A stretch of DNA of 58,260 bases from Dehalococcoidia bacterium (GTDB lineage Bacteria > Chloroflexota > Dehalococcoidia > UBA2979): contig JANQNP010000129.1 of assembly GCA_028279505.1 (NCBI GenBank), positions 1-58,260 on the forward strand. Direction: 5' to 3'. The notes beneath the pieces were generated by a model. That model was given only the letters and a program-made list of their open reading frames with translations, was not told the origin of the DNA and made no database searches. Below, one piece after another: positions 48,814 to 57,766 of the stretch. A program made the position numbers and the translations under genes. Position 1 is the stretch's first letter; each line of letters opens with the position of its first letter.

Positions 48814-51129
48814 ATGCTCGCCTCACTGGGCCGCTGGTCGTTCCGGAATCCCTGGTTGATCGTCGCGGGCTGGGTGCTCGCGATGGTCGCCGTGTTCGGG
48901 TCGGCTGGCACGGTCGGTGCCGCGTTCGACGCGGCGTTCGAGATTCCCGATTCCGAGAGCCGCCGCGGCTTCGATGCCCTCGACACCCACTTCGGCGGGT
49001 TTGGCAGCGGCCAGACCGGCTCCATCGTCTTCCGCTCCGACGCCGGGATCGACGATCCCGAGGTCCGGGCGGCGATGGAGGCGCTCTTCGCCGAAGCCGA
49101 CGCGATCGAGGGCGTCACTGTCACCAGCCCCTACGAGGGCGTCGGCGCACAGACGCAGGTCAGCAGCGATCGCACGATCGCATTCGCCTCGGTCGCCCTG
49201 TCACCCGAGCTCGACTTCACCGAGATGTCGGAGATCGGCGTCGACCTCCTCGAGCAACGTCCCGAGATCGCGGGCCTCCAGGTCGAGATCGGTGGCGCCG
49301 CCCTCGCGGAGTTCGAGCCGCCCGAGACCGAGTTCATCGGCCTCTCGTTCGCCGTGGTGGTGCTGATCATCGCGTTCGGCTCGGTGCTGGCGATGGGGCT
49401 GCCGATCGGCGTCGCGGTCGCCGGGGTCGGCGTTGGACTCGGCCTGATCACGCTGATCTCGAACGTCATGCCGATCCCGGACTTCGCCACCTCGATCGGC
49501 GCGATGATCGGCCTCGGCGTCGGCATCGACTACGCGCTCTTCATCGTCACCCGCTACCGCGAGGGCCTGCACGACGGACTCGCTCCCGAGGACGCGACCG
49601 GCGTCGCACTCGATACGGCCGGGCGCGCGGTGATCTTCGCCGGCATCACGGTGGTGATCTCGCTGCTCGGGATGCTGATCATCGGCCTGCCCTTCATCAC
49701 CGGCATGGGCATCGGCGCGTCGATCACCGTCGCGGTGACGATGATCGCATCGGTGACGCTCCTGCCCGCGTTCCTTGGATTCGCCGGCGAGCGGGTCGAG
49801 GTGACGCCCTGGTACGCCCTGGTGGGCGCCGGGTTCATCTCGGTCGCGCTGCTCGGGGTCGGCCTCGGGTTCCCGCTGCTGCTCGTCGGACTCCCGATCG
49901 CGCTGGTCTTCTTCCTCGTCGGCCGTTGGATCCCGCGTCTGAAGAACCGCGTCCCGCAGCGCAAGCCGGTCCCGGTCGAGCAGACGCTCGCCTACCGCTG
50001 GAGCCGGCTGATCCAGGCCAGGCCGTGGGCGTGGCTCGCGGTCGGAACGGCCCTCCTGCTGGTGCTGGCCGCACCGGCGCTCTCCCTCCGGATGGGCTTC
50101 TCCGACGAGGGCAACTACCCGGAGCGCACCACCACCCGACAGGCCTACGACCTGCTCGCAGACGGCTTCGGCCCCGGCTTCAACGGCCCGCTGTTCCTGA
50201 CCGCCGAGGTCGGCGCGGCCGCGGATCGCGACGCCCTCCCCGCGCTGGTCGCGGCCCTCGAGGGTGCGCCCGGCGTCGCGGCAGTCGCCCCGCCATTCCC
50301 CAGCGACCAGGCCCGCCCGCAGGACTCCGCGGCCTACCTGATCCAGGTCATCCCGGAGACGTCTCCGCAGGACGAGGCGACCAGCACGCTGGTCGGCGAT
50401 CTGCGCGACGAGGTGATCCCGGCCGCCGTGACCGGCTCGACGCTCGAGGTGAGCGTCACCGGACTGGTCGCCAGCAACATCGACTTCACCGGCTACCTCA
50501 CCGGGCGGATCGTGCTGTTCTTCGGCGCGGTGCTCGCCCTGTCGTTCCTGCTGCTGATGGCGGTGTTCCGTTCGCTGCTGGTCCCGATCAAGGCCGTCAT
50601 CATGAACGTCCTCTCGATCGCGGCTGCCTACGGCATCGTGATCGCGATCTTCCAGTGGGGCTGGCTCGGGTCGCTGTTCGGTATCGAGGGCGCGCCGATT
50701 GAGCCGTTCATCCCGATGATGATGTTCGCGCTCGTCTTCGGCCTCTCGATGGACTACGAGGTCTTCCTGCTCTCGCGGATCAAGGAGCAGTTCGACCGCA
50801 CCGGTGACCCGGTCGGCTCGGTGGCCGATGGCCTCGCCTCGACGGCGCGGGTGATCACCGCCGCGGCGGCGATCATGGTCGTCGTCTTCGGCAGCTTCGT
50901 GCTCGAGGACGACCGGATCGTGAAGCTGTTCGGCACCGGCCTCGCGCTCGCGATCCTGCTGGACGCGACGATCGTCCGGATGCTCCTCGTCCCCGCGACG
51001 ATGGAGTTGCTGGGCCGCCGCAACTGGTGGCTCCCCGCCTGGCTCGACCGCGCGATCCCCGTCATCCACGTCGAGGGCAGCACCGTGCTCGCGCCCGCCC
51101 CGGCCGCCGACGCGGCCGGCGGCGACTAA
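48814..51129 (+). CDS. MMPL-family RND transporter
   Basis: A 771-residue exporter with the MmpL/YdfJ layout: N-terminal RWSFRNPWLIVAGWVLAMVA, a first periplasmic loop, then spans including GLGVGIDYALFIVTRYREGL. The duplicated half contains FGLSMDYEVFLLSRIKEQF. Each half carries the GxxxDY proton-relay motif in its fourth-type helix. It would export lipids or drugs using the proton gradient. AAGGAC precedes ATG 48814. It is probably repressed by the divergent TetR and is followed by an ABC exporter. Confidence 0.95.
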   Translation: MLASLGRWSFRNPWLIVAGWVLAMVAVFGSAGTVGAAFDAAFEIPDSESRRGFDALDTHFGGFGSGQTGSIVFRSDAGIDDPEVRAAMEALFAEADAIEGVTVTSPYEGVGAQTQVSSDRTIAFASVALSPELDFTEMSEIGVDLLEQRPEIAGLQVEIGGAALAEFEPPETEFIGLSFAVVVLIIAFGSVLAMGLPIGVAVAGVGVGLGLITLISNVMPIPDFATSIGAMIGLGVGIDYALFIVTRYREGLHDGLAPEDATGVALDTAGRAVIFAGITVVISLLGMLIIGLPFITGMGIGASITVAVTMIASVTLLPAFLGFAGERVEVTPWYALVGAGFISVALLGVGLGFPLLLVGLPIALVFFLVGRWIPRLKNRVPQRKPVPVEQTLAYRWSRLIQARPWAWLAVGTALLLVLAAPALSLRMGFSDEGNYPERTTTRQAYDLLADGFGPGFNGPLFLTAEVGAAADRDALPALVAALEGAPGVAAVAPPFPSDQARPQDSAAYLIQVIPETSPQDEATSTLVGDLRDEVIPAAVTGSTLEVSVTGLVASNIDFTGYLTGRIVLFFGAVLALSFLLLMAVFRSLLVPIKAVIMNVLSIAAAYGIVIAIFQWGWLGSLFGIEGAPIEPFIPMMMFALVFGLSMDYEVFLLSRIKEQFDRTGDPVGSVADGLASTARVITAAAAIMVVVFGSFVLEDDRIVKLFGTGLALAILLDATIVRMLLVPATMELLGRRNWWLPAWLDRAIPVIHVEGSTVLAPAPAADAAGGD

Positions 51130-51145
51130 CCAACCACACACGCCC

Positions 51146-51174
51146 GGGGTGGCGCGGCTGCGCCGCACCACCCC
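51146..51174. terminator. Hairpin between the MMPL and ABC exporter genes
   Basis: GGGGTGGcGCGGC / GCCGCaCCACCCC, 12 pairs with one mismatch and a TGC loop, 17 bp after the MMPL stop. There is no U-tract, so partial read-through into the ABC genes is possible. Confidence 0.55.
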
Positions 51175-51195
51175 GCACACGCTCAGGAGCAACAC

Positions 51196-52218
51196 ATGCA
51201 ACCCATCACCCCGACCCAGCACCCGAGATCGAGCGCCATCGAGGTCCGCGGCCTCCGCCGCGAGTTCGACGGCGGCGTCGTTGCCGTCGACGGCATCGAC
51301 CTGACCGTCGACGAGGGCGAGGTGTTCGGCATCCTCGGCCCAAACGGCGCCGGCAAGAGCACCACGGTTCGGATGCTGACCACGCTGCTGCGGCCCACCG
51401 CCGGCGAAGCCACCATCGGCGGCTTCGACCTCCGGCGTGACCCGCATGCGATCCGGCGTCACATCGGCGTTGCCCTCCAGGAGGCCGGCCTCGACCCGAT
51501 CGCGACGGGCCGCGAACTCCTCGAGATCCAAGCCCAACTCTTCGGGATGTCCGCTCGCGAGGGCAGGCGACGCGCCGCCGAGCTACTCGACCTCGTCCGC
51601 CTGACCGACGCGGCGGATCGCCGCGTCGACACCTACTCCGGCGGGATGAAGCGCCGGCTCGACCTGGCGAGCGCGCTCGTCCACGGCCCCCGCGTGCTCT
51701 TCCTCGACGAACCGACCGAGGGCCTCGACCCCGCGAGCCGCCAGGCGCTCTGGCAGGAGGTCGAACGGCTCAACGCCGAACTCGGCGTCACCGTCGTCCT
51801 CACCACGCACTACCTCGAGGAGGCCGACCATCTCGCCGATCGCCTGGCGATCGTCGACCAGGGCCGGATCGTCGCCGAGGGCACACCGGCCGCGCTCAAG
51901 GCGGAGATCGGCGGCAGCGTCGTCACCGTCGAGGTCGACCCGCAGCACCGCGACGGCGCTGGTCGTGCCCTTGGTCGCATCGAGGGCCTGCGAGACCAGC
52001 GGGCCGACGCGGCCGGCCTGACCCTCTTCGTCGACAACGGCTCCACGTTCGTCGCGGATGTGATTCGCACCCTCGACGCCGCCTCGATCCAGGTCGGTGC
52101 CGTCTCCGTGGCGCAGCCGAGCCTCGATGAGGTCTTCCTCCGCGCCACCGGCTCCCGCCTCGAAGGCGCCGGCTCCGAGCCGTCCGTAACACCGTCCAAG
52201 CAGGAGGTCGCAGCATGA
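51196..52218 (+). CDS. Daunorubicin-resistance-type ABC transporter ATPase (DrrA-like)
   Basis: A 340-residue ABC ATPase. Walker A is GPNGAGKSTTV, signature YSGGMKRRLDLASAL, Walker B VLFLDEPTEGLD, and H-loop LTTHYLEEADHLADRL. The additional about 100-residue C-terminal domain, ending in PSLDEVFLRATGSRLEG, is the DrrA form. It drives export through the next gene's permease. The ATG at 51196 has AGGAG upstream; its stop overlaps the permease ATG (ATGA). Confidence 0.95.
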   Translation: MQPITPTQHPRSSAIEVRGLRREFDGGVVAVDGIDLTVDEGEVFGILGPNGAGKSTTVRMLTTLLRPTAGEATIGGFDLRRDPHAIRRHIGVALQEAGLDPIATGRELLEIQAQLFGMSAREGRRRAAELLDLVRLTDAADRRVDTYSGGMKRRLDLASALVHGPRVLFLDEPTEGLDPASRQALWQEVERLNAELGVTVVLTTHYLEEADHLADRLAIVDQGRIVAEGTPAALKAEIGGSVVTVEVDPQHRDGAGRALGRIEGLRDQRADAAGLTLFVDNGSTFVADVIRTLDAASIQVGAVSVAQPSLDEVFLRATGSRLEGAGSEPSVTPSKQEVAA

Positions 52219-53030
52219 CCGCCCAGGCAATACACCCTCCGCCGGCACCGGCCGGGCCCGCGTCATGGAATCCGGTGCGCGAGTCGCTTCGCGCCGGCTG
52301 GGTGCTCGGGATCCGCGAGCTGCGGACCTCGATCCGCACGCCCGCCTACCTCGTCCCGAACCTCGTCGTCCCGATCTTCTTCTTCTTCATGATGGTCGGC
52401 GCCCTCGAGGAGTTCGCGGTCGGCTTCGGCATCGAGAACTGGGAGGCGTTCCAACTCCCCGTCGCGATCATGTTCGCCGCGCAGGGCGGCAGCGCCGGGC
52501 TCAACATGGTCGGCGACATCGAGAGCGGCTACCTCGACAAGCTGCTGGTCACGCCGGCGAGCCGGTTGTCGATCCTCGTCGGGGCGATGACCGCGGATCT
52601 GCTGCGGGTCACCGCCCAGGCCACGGTCGTGCTCCTGGTCGGCGCCGCCATCGGCGTCCACTTCGAGACCGGGCTGCTCGGCGCCCTCGTTCTGATCGTC
52701 CTCAGCGGGCTCTACGGCCTGAGCTACTCAGGCTTCGGGTTCGCGATGGCGCTGAAGACGGGTAACGCGCAGTCCACCCAGACGGTCCAGTTCCTGTTCC
52801 TGCCACTGATCTTCCTGACGACGATGTTCGCGCCGAAGGAAGCGCTGGCCGGCTGGCTCTCGACCGCCGCGGACTTCAACCCGCTCACCTACCTCCTCAC
52901 CGGCATGCGCTCGCTGTCGATGGAGGGCTGGGTCGCGGGCGACCTCGCCGGCGCCTTCGCCGCCGTCGTCGCCCTGGGCGCCGTCAGCATCTCCCTCGCC
53001 CTGCTCGCCTTCCGAGGCCGGCTCCAGTGA
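52215..53030 (+). CDS. ABC-2 type transporter permease (DrrB-like)
   Basis: A 271-residue, six-span ABC-2 permease. Marks are VLGIRELRTSIRTPAYLVPN at the start, the GDIESGYLDKLLVTPASRLSIL coupling loop, QTVQFLFLPLIFLTTMFAP, and the family LSTAADFNPLTYLLTGMR. It forms an exporter with the coupled DrrA-like ATPase. Substrate is likely a hydrophobic compound or lipid. A strong hairpin follows its stop. Confidence 0.94.
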   Translation: MTAQAIHPPPAPAGPASWNPVRESLRAGWVLGIRELRTSIRTPAYLVPNLVVPIFFFFMMVGALEEFAVGFGIENWEAFQLPVAIMFAAQGGSAGLNMVGDIESGYLDKLLVTPASRLSILVGAMTADLLRVTAQATVVLLVGAAIGVHFETGLLGALVLIVLSGLYGLSYSGFGFAMALKTGNAQSTQTVQFLFLPLIFLTTMFAPKEALAGWLSTAADFNPLTYLLTGMRSLSMEGWVAGDLAGAFAAVVALGAVSISLALLAFRGRLQ

Positions 53031-53044
53031 TCGCCGCCGTTCGT

Positions 53045-53070
53045 ACCCGGCGCCCCCACGGGCGCCGGGT
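53045..53070. terminator. Terminator after the ABC exporter genes
   Basis: ACCCGGCGCCC-CCAC-GGGCGCCGGGT, a perfect 11-bp stem followed by TCAT, 15 bp after the permease stop. Confidence 0.75.
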
Positions 53071-53100
53071 CATCCACCGCATCTACCGACCGAGGAGGCA

Positions 53101-54126
53101 ATGATGGCCACCACATCGAACGACCAGGCACCCCGTACGACGAGCCGCATGCGCGCAATGCTCTTCACCCGCTACGGCCCGCCCGACGTCCTCCACCTCG
53201 GCGAGGTCGAGCGCCCGACCCCCGGCCCGGACGAGGTGCTCGTCCGTGTCCGCGCCGCCTCCGCCAACCCCGCGGACTGGCACCTGATGCGAGGCGAGCC
53301 CTTCCTCGCCCGCCTCCAGGCCGGCCTCCGCAAGCCGAAGCGCGCGATCCTCGGCGCCGACGTCGCCGGCACCGTCGAGGCCGTCGGCACCGAGGTGACC
53401 CGCTTCCAGCCCAGCGACGAGGTCTTCGGCGAGCTCTTCAGCAGCCTCCGCTTCGGCGGCTTCGCCGAGTACGCGGCCGTCCCGCGACGCGCGCTCGTCC
53501 ACAAGCCGGCGAACGTCACCTTCGAGGAGGCCGCGGCCGTCCCCCTCGCCGCCATCACCGCGCTCCAGGCGCTGCGCGACGCGGGCCACCTCGAAGAGGG
53601 CCAGCGCGTGCTCATCAACGGCGCGTCGGGCGGCGTCGGCACCTACGCCGTCCAGCTCGCCCGGCACTTCGGAGCCGAGGTCACCGGCGTCACCAGCACC
53701 CGCAACCTCGAGCTCGTCCGCTCCATCGGCGCCGACCACGTCGTCGACTACACGGAGCACGACTTCACACGCGAGGGCCGCCGCTACGACCTCATCGTCG
53801 ACGCCGTCGGCAACCGTTCGGTCCGCGACTACAAGCGCGCCCTCGAACCGCAGGGGCGAGGCGTCATCGTCGGCTTCACCACCCTCCGCCGCCTCTTCAC
53901 CCACATCGTCTTCGGCGGGCTGGCCTCCGCCACCAGCGGCCGCAGCATCGGCATGATGAACACCGTCAGCCCCAACGACGAGGACATCGCCCTCATGGCC
54001 AGCCTGCTCGAGTCCGGCGCCCTCGTCTCGGTCGTCGACCGCACCTACGACTTCGCCGAACTCGCCGCCGCCATCGCCTACCTCGAGGAAGGCCACGCCC
54101 GAGGCAAGGTCGTCGTCACGATCTAG
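53101..54126 (+). CDS. Zinc-independent medium-chain alcohol dehydrogenase/quinone reductase family protein (copy A)
   Basis: A 341-residue MDR protein. It has the N-terminal GroES-like domain (TRYGPPDVLHLGEVERPTPG, ASANPADWHLMRG), the Rossmann motif INGASGGVGTYAVQLARHFG, and no catalytic zinc cysteine cluster. It probably reduces quinones or enones with NADPH. An ATG pair at 53101/53104 follows GAGGAGG. It is followed after 28 bp by a paralogue with the same layout. Confidence 0.9.
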   Translation: MMATTSNDQAPRTTSRMRAMLFTRYGPPDVLHLGEVERPTPGPDEVLVRVRAASANPADWHLMRGEPFLARLQAGLRKPKRAILGADVAGTVEAVGTEVTRFQPSDEVFGELFSSLRFGGFAEYAAVPRRALVHKPANVTFEEAAAVPLAAITALQALRDAGHLEEGQRVLINGASGGVGTYAVQLARHFGAEVTGVTSTRNLELVRSIGADHVVDYTEHDFTREGRRYDLIVDAVGNRSVRDYKRALEPQGRGVIVGFTTLRRLFTHIVFGGLASATSGRSIGMMNTVSPNDEDIALMASLLESGALVSVVDRTYDFAELAAAIAYLEEGHARGKVVVTI

Positions 54127-54154
54127 CCTCGACAGGCCGTCAGCCGGAGGTTCG

Positions 54155-55168
54155 ATGCAAGCGATCGTCCACGAGCGATACGGCGAACCCAGCGAGGTGC
54201 TGCGCCTCGCCGAGGTCGATCGCCCGACGGCGAGCCCGGGCGAGGCGCTCGTCCGCGTGCGTGCCGCGTCCGTCCATCCCGACGTCTGGCACGTCGTCAC
54301 CGGACACCCCTACTTCCTGCGCCTCATGGGAGCGGGCGTTCGGCGACCGCGGGTGCCGGTACCAGGGAGCGACCTCGCGGGCGTCGTCGAAGCGGTCGGC
54401 CCCGGCGTCACCGACTTCGAGCCCGGAGATCGTGTCTTCGGCGAGGTCATCACCGGGCACCAGTGGAAGAGCGGCGGCGCCTACGCGGAGTACGCGTCCG
54501 TCCGCACCTCCGCACTCGCCCACATCCCGGACGGCATCTCGTTCGAACAGGCCGCGGCGACGCCCAGCTCGGGCTTCCTCGCCGTCCAGGCCGTCGACGA
54601 GGAAGGCGGGGTCACCGCGGGCAAGGCCGTGCTTGTGAATGGCGCCGGTGGCGGCGTCGGGTCGTTCGCCGTCCAGCTGGCGCGCGCCCGCGGCGCCACC
54701 GTCACCGCTGTCGACGCAGGACCAAAGCTCGATACGCTGCGCTCGATCGGCGCCAACGGGGTGATCGATTACGCCGTCGAGGACTTCACCAGTCACGAGA
54801 ACCGCTACGACGTGATCATCGACATCCCGGGCAACCGCTCGCTCGGCAGGATCCGGCGCGCACTCACCCCCGACGGTCGATACGTCTTCATCGGCCACGA
54901 CCGGTTCGGCGGCGCCGGATCTCGTGTCTTCGGTAGCGCGATCCTACGGTTCCTGCGCATGGCCGCGACCGGCCCGTTCGTCAGTCAGCGGATGACCGGG
55001 ACGCAGACGAAGGTCGAGGACAAGCTGGCGCTGCTTGCCCAACACCTCGCCGACGGTTCGCTGCGGCCGCTGATCGACCGCTCCTTCCCGCTCGCCGAGG
55101 TGCCGGCCGCCCTCGAATACCTCGCGTCCGGCAAACCGGTTGGCAAGGTGGTCATCGCCCTCGAGTAG
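54155..55168 (+). CDS. Zinc-independent medium-chain dehydrogenase/quinone reductase family protein (copy B)
   Basis: A 337-residue paralogue of the preceding gene: VHERYGEPSEVLRLAEVDRP, AASVHPDVWHVVTGHPYFLR, VNGAGGGVGSFAVQLARARG and a near-identical end (ALEYLASGKPVGKVVIALE against AIAYLEEGHARGKVVVTI). The copies differ widely in the middle, so the duplication is old. It too lacks zinc ligands. CGGAGG precedes ATG 54155. Co-transcription with copy A is likely. Confidence 0.9.
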   Translation: MQAIVHERYGEPSEVLRLAEVDRPTASPGEALVRVRAASVHPDVWHVVTGHPYFLRLMGAGVRRPRVPVPGSDLAGVVEAVGPGVTDFEPGDRVFGEVITGHQWKSGGAYAEYASVRTSALAHIPDGISFEQAAATPSSGFLAVQAVDEEGGVTAGKAVLVNGAGGGVGSFAVQLARARGATVTAVDAGPKLDTLRSIGANGVIDYAVEDFTSHENRYDVIIDIPGNRSLGRIRRALTPDGRYVFIGHDRFGGAGSRVFGSAILRFLRMAATGPFVSQRMTGTQTKVEDKLALLAQHLADGSLRPLIDRSFPLAEVPAALEYLASGKPVGKVVIALE

Positions 55169-55173
55169 CCGCG

Positions 55174-55179
55174 TATCCT
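55174..55179 (+). promoter_or_regulatory. -10 box TATCCT, leaderless promoter
   Basis: TATCCT, six bases, then ATG 55186 of the VOC protein gene. Confidence 0.5.
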
Positions 55180-55185
55180 CAGCCA

Positions 55186-55587
55186 ATGACCGAGCGACCG
55201 AGCCCGCTGATCCGCGCGGTCGACGCAATCCAGATCCCGGTCGACGACCTCGAGGCGGCACTCGCCTTCTACCGCGATACCCTCGGCCACGAACTGCGCT
55301 GGCGCACGGATACCGAGGCAGGCCTCGGTATGCCCGAGGCCCAGACGGAGATCGTCCTCACCACCGAGCGCGACCGCCTTGAGCCGAACCTCCTCGTCGA
55401 CTCCGCCGACGAGGCCGCGCGCCGGATCGCGGCGGAGGGCGGGACAGTCGAGGTGCCCCCGTTCGACATCCCAGTCGGCCGTGTGGCCGTCGTCCGCGAT
55501 CCCTTCGACAACGTCCTCGTCCTGATCGATCTCAGCAAGGGACGTTATGTCATCGATGAGAGTGGGGTGGTGATCGGCGTCGAGTAG
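55186..55587 (+). CDS. VOC-superfamily (glyoxalase/dioxygenase fold) protein
   Basis: A 133-residue protein with the paired beta-alpha-beta-beta-beta units of the vicinal oxygen chelate fold: AIQIPVDDLEAALAFYRDTL, then a GMPEAQTEIVLTT strand, and the C-terminal VRDPFDNVLVLIDLSKG. Candidate metal ligands are incomplete (Gln in the first strand, no clear Glu), so it could be a binding protein rather than an enzyme. Confidence 0.82.
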   Translation: MTERPSPLIRAVDAIQIPVDDLEAALAFYRDTLGHELRWRTDTEAGLGMPEAQTEIVLTTERDRLEPNLLVDSADEAARRIAAEGGTVEVPPFDIPVGRVAVVRDPFDNVLVLIDLSKGRYVIDESGVVIGVE

Positions 55588-55638
55588 CGACCCGACGAGT
55601 TTCGTATCCTCCCCGACACCACGGGGAGGCGGAGAGCG

Positions 55639-56661
55639 ATGAAGGTCGCGGTCACCGGCGGCACCGGGTTCGTGGGCAGCCACACGGTCGAAGCGTTGCT
55701 GAACGCCGGCCACGAGGTGCGCCTGCTCGTCCGCGACGTGGCGCGTATCCCCACGGCCTTCGAACCGCTGGGGGTCGACGAGCTTGACGACGTTCTGATC
55801 GGCGACGTGACCTCACCGGTCGACGTCGAGACCCTCCTCGAGGGCTGCGATGCCGTCGTCCACGCCGCGTCGATCTACTCGCTCGATATCCGCGACGCCG
55901 CCGCGATCCGCGAGACGAACGTGACCGGAACGAAGCTCGTCATCGAGACCGCTCGGCGGCTCGAACTCGACCCGATCGTTCACGTCTCCTCGATCGCGGC
56001 GCTCATCCCGGCGGACCGTCCGCTCGGCCCCGACTCCCCCGTCGCGACGCGCGCCGCGGGCGTCTACGGCCAGTCGAAAGCGGAGACCGAGGCGCTCGCC
56101 CGCCGCCACCAGGACGAGGGTGCCCCGGTCGTGACGGTGATGCCGGGCACCGTCTGGGGCCCGCACGACCCGCACTTCGGCGAGAGCTGCCGGATCGCCT
56201 CGGACTTCCTGCGCGGCCAGCTGCGGACGTACCCGCGCGGGGCGAGCGTCGGCCTCGTCGACGTCCGCGATGTGGCGGCGGTGATCGCCGCATCGATGCA
56301 GCCGGGCATGGGCCCTCGGCGCTACGCGCTGGCGCCATACCACCTTGAGCTCGCCAATCTCGCCGCGGCGCTCAACCGCGTGACGGGACGCCGGATCCGC
56401 AGCGTCGGACTACCGGACGGCCTCGTGCGCGGCGCGGTCGCACCGGCGAACCTGCTGCAACGCCTGCTCCCTGTGCGGCTCCCGTTCAACACCGAGTCGA
56501 TCAACGCGGCGCTCGGCTGGACGCCGGTCAACAGCAGTCGCGCCGCCGAGGAGCTCGGCATCGAGTGGCACAACCTCGACCGCACACTCGCCGACACCAT
56601 CACCTCGATGGTCGAGCACGAGCAGCTGGCCGCGAAGCACGCGGGCACCCTCGCCGCCTGA
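55639..56661 (+). CDS. NAD-dependent epimerase/dehydratase (extended SDR)
   Basis: A 340-residue extended short-chain dehydrogenase. The NAD motif is VTGGTGFVGSHTVEALL, with DVTSP and VVHAASIYS. The catalytic YxxxK is YGQSK in AAGVYGQSKAETEAL. It resembles dihydroflavonol reductase/hopanoid-associated sugar epimerases, which act on sugars or steroid-like alcohols. ATG 55639 has GGAGGCGGAGAG upstream. Confidence 0.9.
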   Translation: MKVAVTGGTGFVGSHTVEALLNAGHEVRLLVRDVARIPTAFEPLGVDELDDVLIGDVTSPVDVETLLEGCDAVVHAASIYSLDIRDAAAIRETNVTGTKLVIETARRLELDPIVHVSSIAALIPADRPLGPDSPVATRAAGVYGQSKAETEALARRHQDEGAPVVTVMPGTVWGPHDPHFGESCRIASDFLRGQLRTYPRGASVGLVDVRDVAAVIAASMQPGMGPRRYALAPYHLELANLAAALNRVTGRRIRSVGLPDGLVRGAVAPANLLQRLLPVRLPFNTESINAALGWTPVNSSRAAEELGIEWHNLDRTLADTITSMVEHEQLAAKHAGTLAA

Positions 56662-56713
56662 CCAGCCCCAGCGCGGCCCCCGCGAGAGCCGTGAGCGCTG
56701 GCCGGTCAGCCGA

Positions 56714-56719
56714 TAGGCT
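56714..56719 (+). promoter_or_regulatory. -10 box TAGGCT, leaderless promoter
   Basis: TAGGCT, six bases, then ATG 56726 of the tandem GNAT gene. Confidence 0.5.
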
Positions 56720-56725
56720 CGGTCG

Positions 56726-57766
56726 ATGACGACCCGCCTCACGCGGCCCGCCATCCGGCGGATCCGCCTCGAAGACGTCGATGCCTGGCGTGCAGTCCGC
56801 CTGCGCGCGCTGCAAGACGTGCCCGAGGCGTTCGGATCGACGTACGCCGAGACGCTCACGCGGCCACCCGAGTACTGGAGCGAGCGCGCAGCAGCGAGCG
56901 CGGCCGGCGGCGAGTCGACGATCGTCCTCGCCGACAGCGGCGACGGGTTGGTCGGCCTCGTCGGCGGCCACTGCCCGACAGACCAAACCGAGGTGCGCGA
57001 GCTGATCAGCATGTGGGTCGATCCGTCGGTGCGGGGCACCCGGCTCGCGGAGCGCCTGGTGAACCAGGTGGTCGATTGGGCCGCACTCGAAGGCTCAACT
57101 CGCCTCGAGCTATGGGTCACCGAGACGAACGAGCGCGCACACCGCTTCTACGAACGCCTGGGCTTCGCGGACACCGGCGCCCGGCAGCTGCACCCCTCGA
57201 ATCCGGCGCTGGCGGAGATCCAGATGGCGCGCTCGCTGGAGGGCCACATCGCCGTCCGCCGCATCCGCTCCTACGAGACGGAAGCCTGGCGCGCCACCCG
57301 CCTGGCGGCGCTGAAGGACGCGCCCGACGCCTTCGGCCCCACCTACGAGGAGACGCTGGCCCGCCCGGTGACCTACTGGTCGGATCGCGTACGGGACGCG
57401 GCGACCGGTGACCGCTTCGCGGTCTTCGCCGGCGTGTGCGACCAGGAGTGGGTCGCCCTCGCGGGCGCAGGCAGCTCCGCCAGCGACCCTGAGGGGACAG
57501 TCCACCTCGGTAGCATCTGGATCGCGCCAGAAGCGCGAGGTCGAGCGGTGCTGCCGCGCCTGCTCGACGCCGCGTACGACTGGGCGGTCGCGGCAGGCGC
57601 GCGGCGGATCGCCCTCGATGTGACGGAGACGAACGAGCGGGCGATCGCCATCTACGAGCGCTACGGGTACCGCCTCACCGGTACCCGCCAGCCGCTGCGG
57701 CCGGGCTCGCACCTCAACGAGCTACGGATGACGATGAACCTCCGAGCAGCCGAGGAGCGTGACTGA
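56726..57766 (+). CDS. Tandem-domain GNAT acetyltransferase
   Basis: A 346-residue protein made of two homologous GNAT domains, about 1-170 and 175-340. Matching segments are AWRAVRLRALQDVPEAFGST / AWRATRLAALKDAPDAFGPT, ISMWVDPSVRGTRLAERLV / GSIWIAPEARGRAVLPRLL (acetyl-CoA loops), and VTETNERAHRFYERLGF / VTETNERAIAIYERYGY. Both domains look intact. Such pairs can acetylate amino groups of small molecules or proteins. Its stop overlaps the next start by one base (TGATG). Confidence 0.92.
   Translation: MTTRLTRPAIRRIRLEDVDAWRAVRLRALQDVPEAFGSTYAETLTRPPEYWSERAAASAAGGESTIVLADSGDGLVGLVGGHCPTDQTEVRELISMWVDPSVRGTRLAERLVNQVVDWAALEGSTRLELWVTETNERAHRFYERLGFADTGARQLHPSNPALAEIQMARSLEGHIAVRRIRSYETEAWRATRLAALKDAPDAFGPTYEETLARPVTYWSDRVRDAATGDRFAVFAGVCDQEWVALAGAGSSASDPEGTVHLGSIWIAPEARGRAVLPRLLDAAYDWAVAAGARRIALDVTETNERAIAIYERYGYRLTGTRQPLRPGSHLNELRMTMNLRAAEERD

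Noticed and set aside
49201..51537. A 778-codon minus-strand frame
   Set aside because: Antisense to the MMPL and DrrA-like genes, low-complexity Arg/Asp/His composition, no family match.
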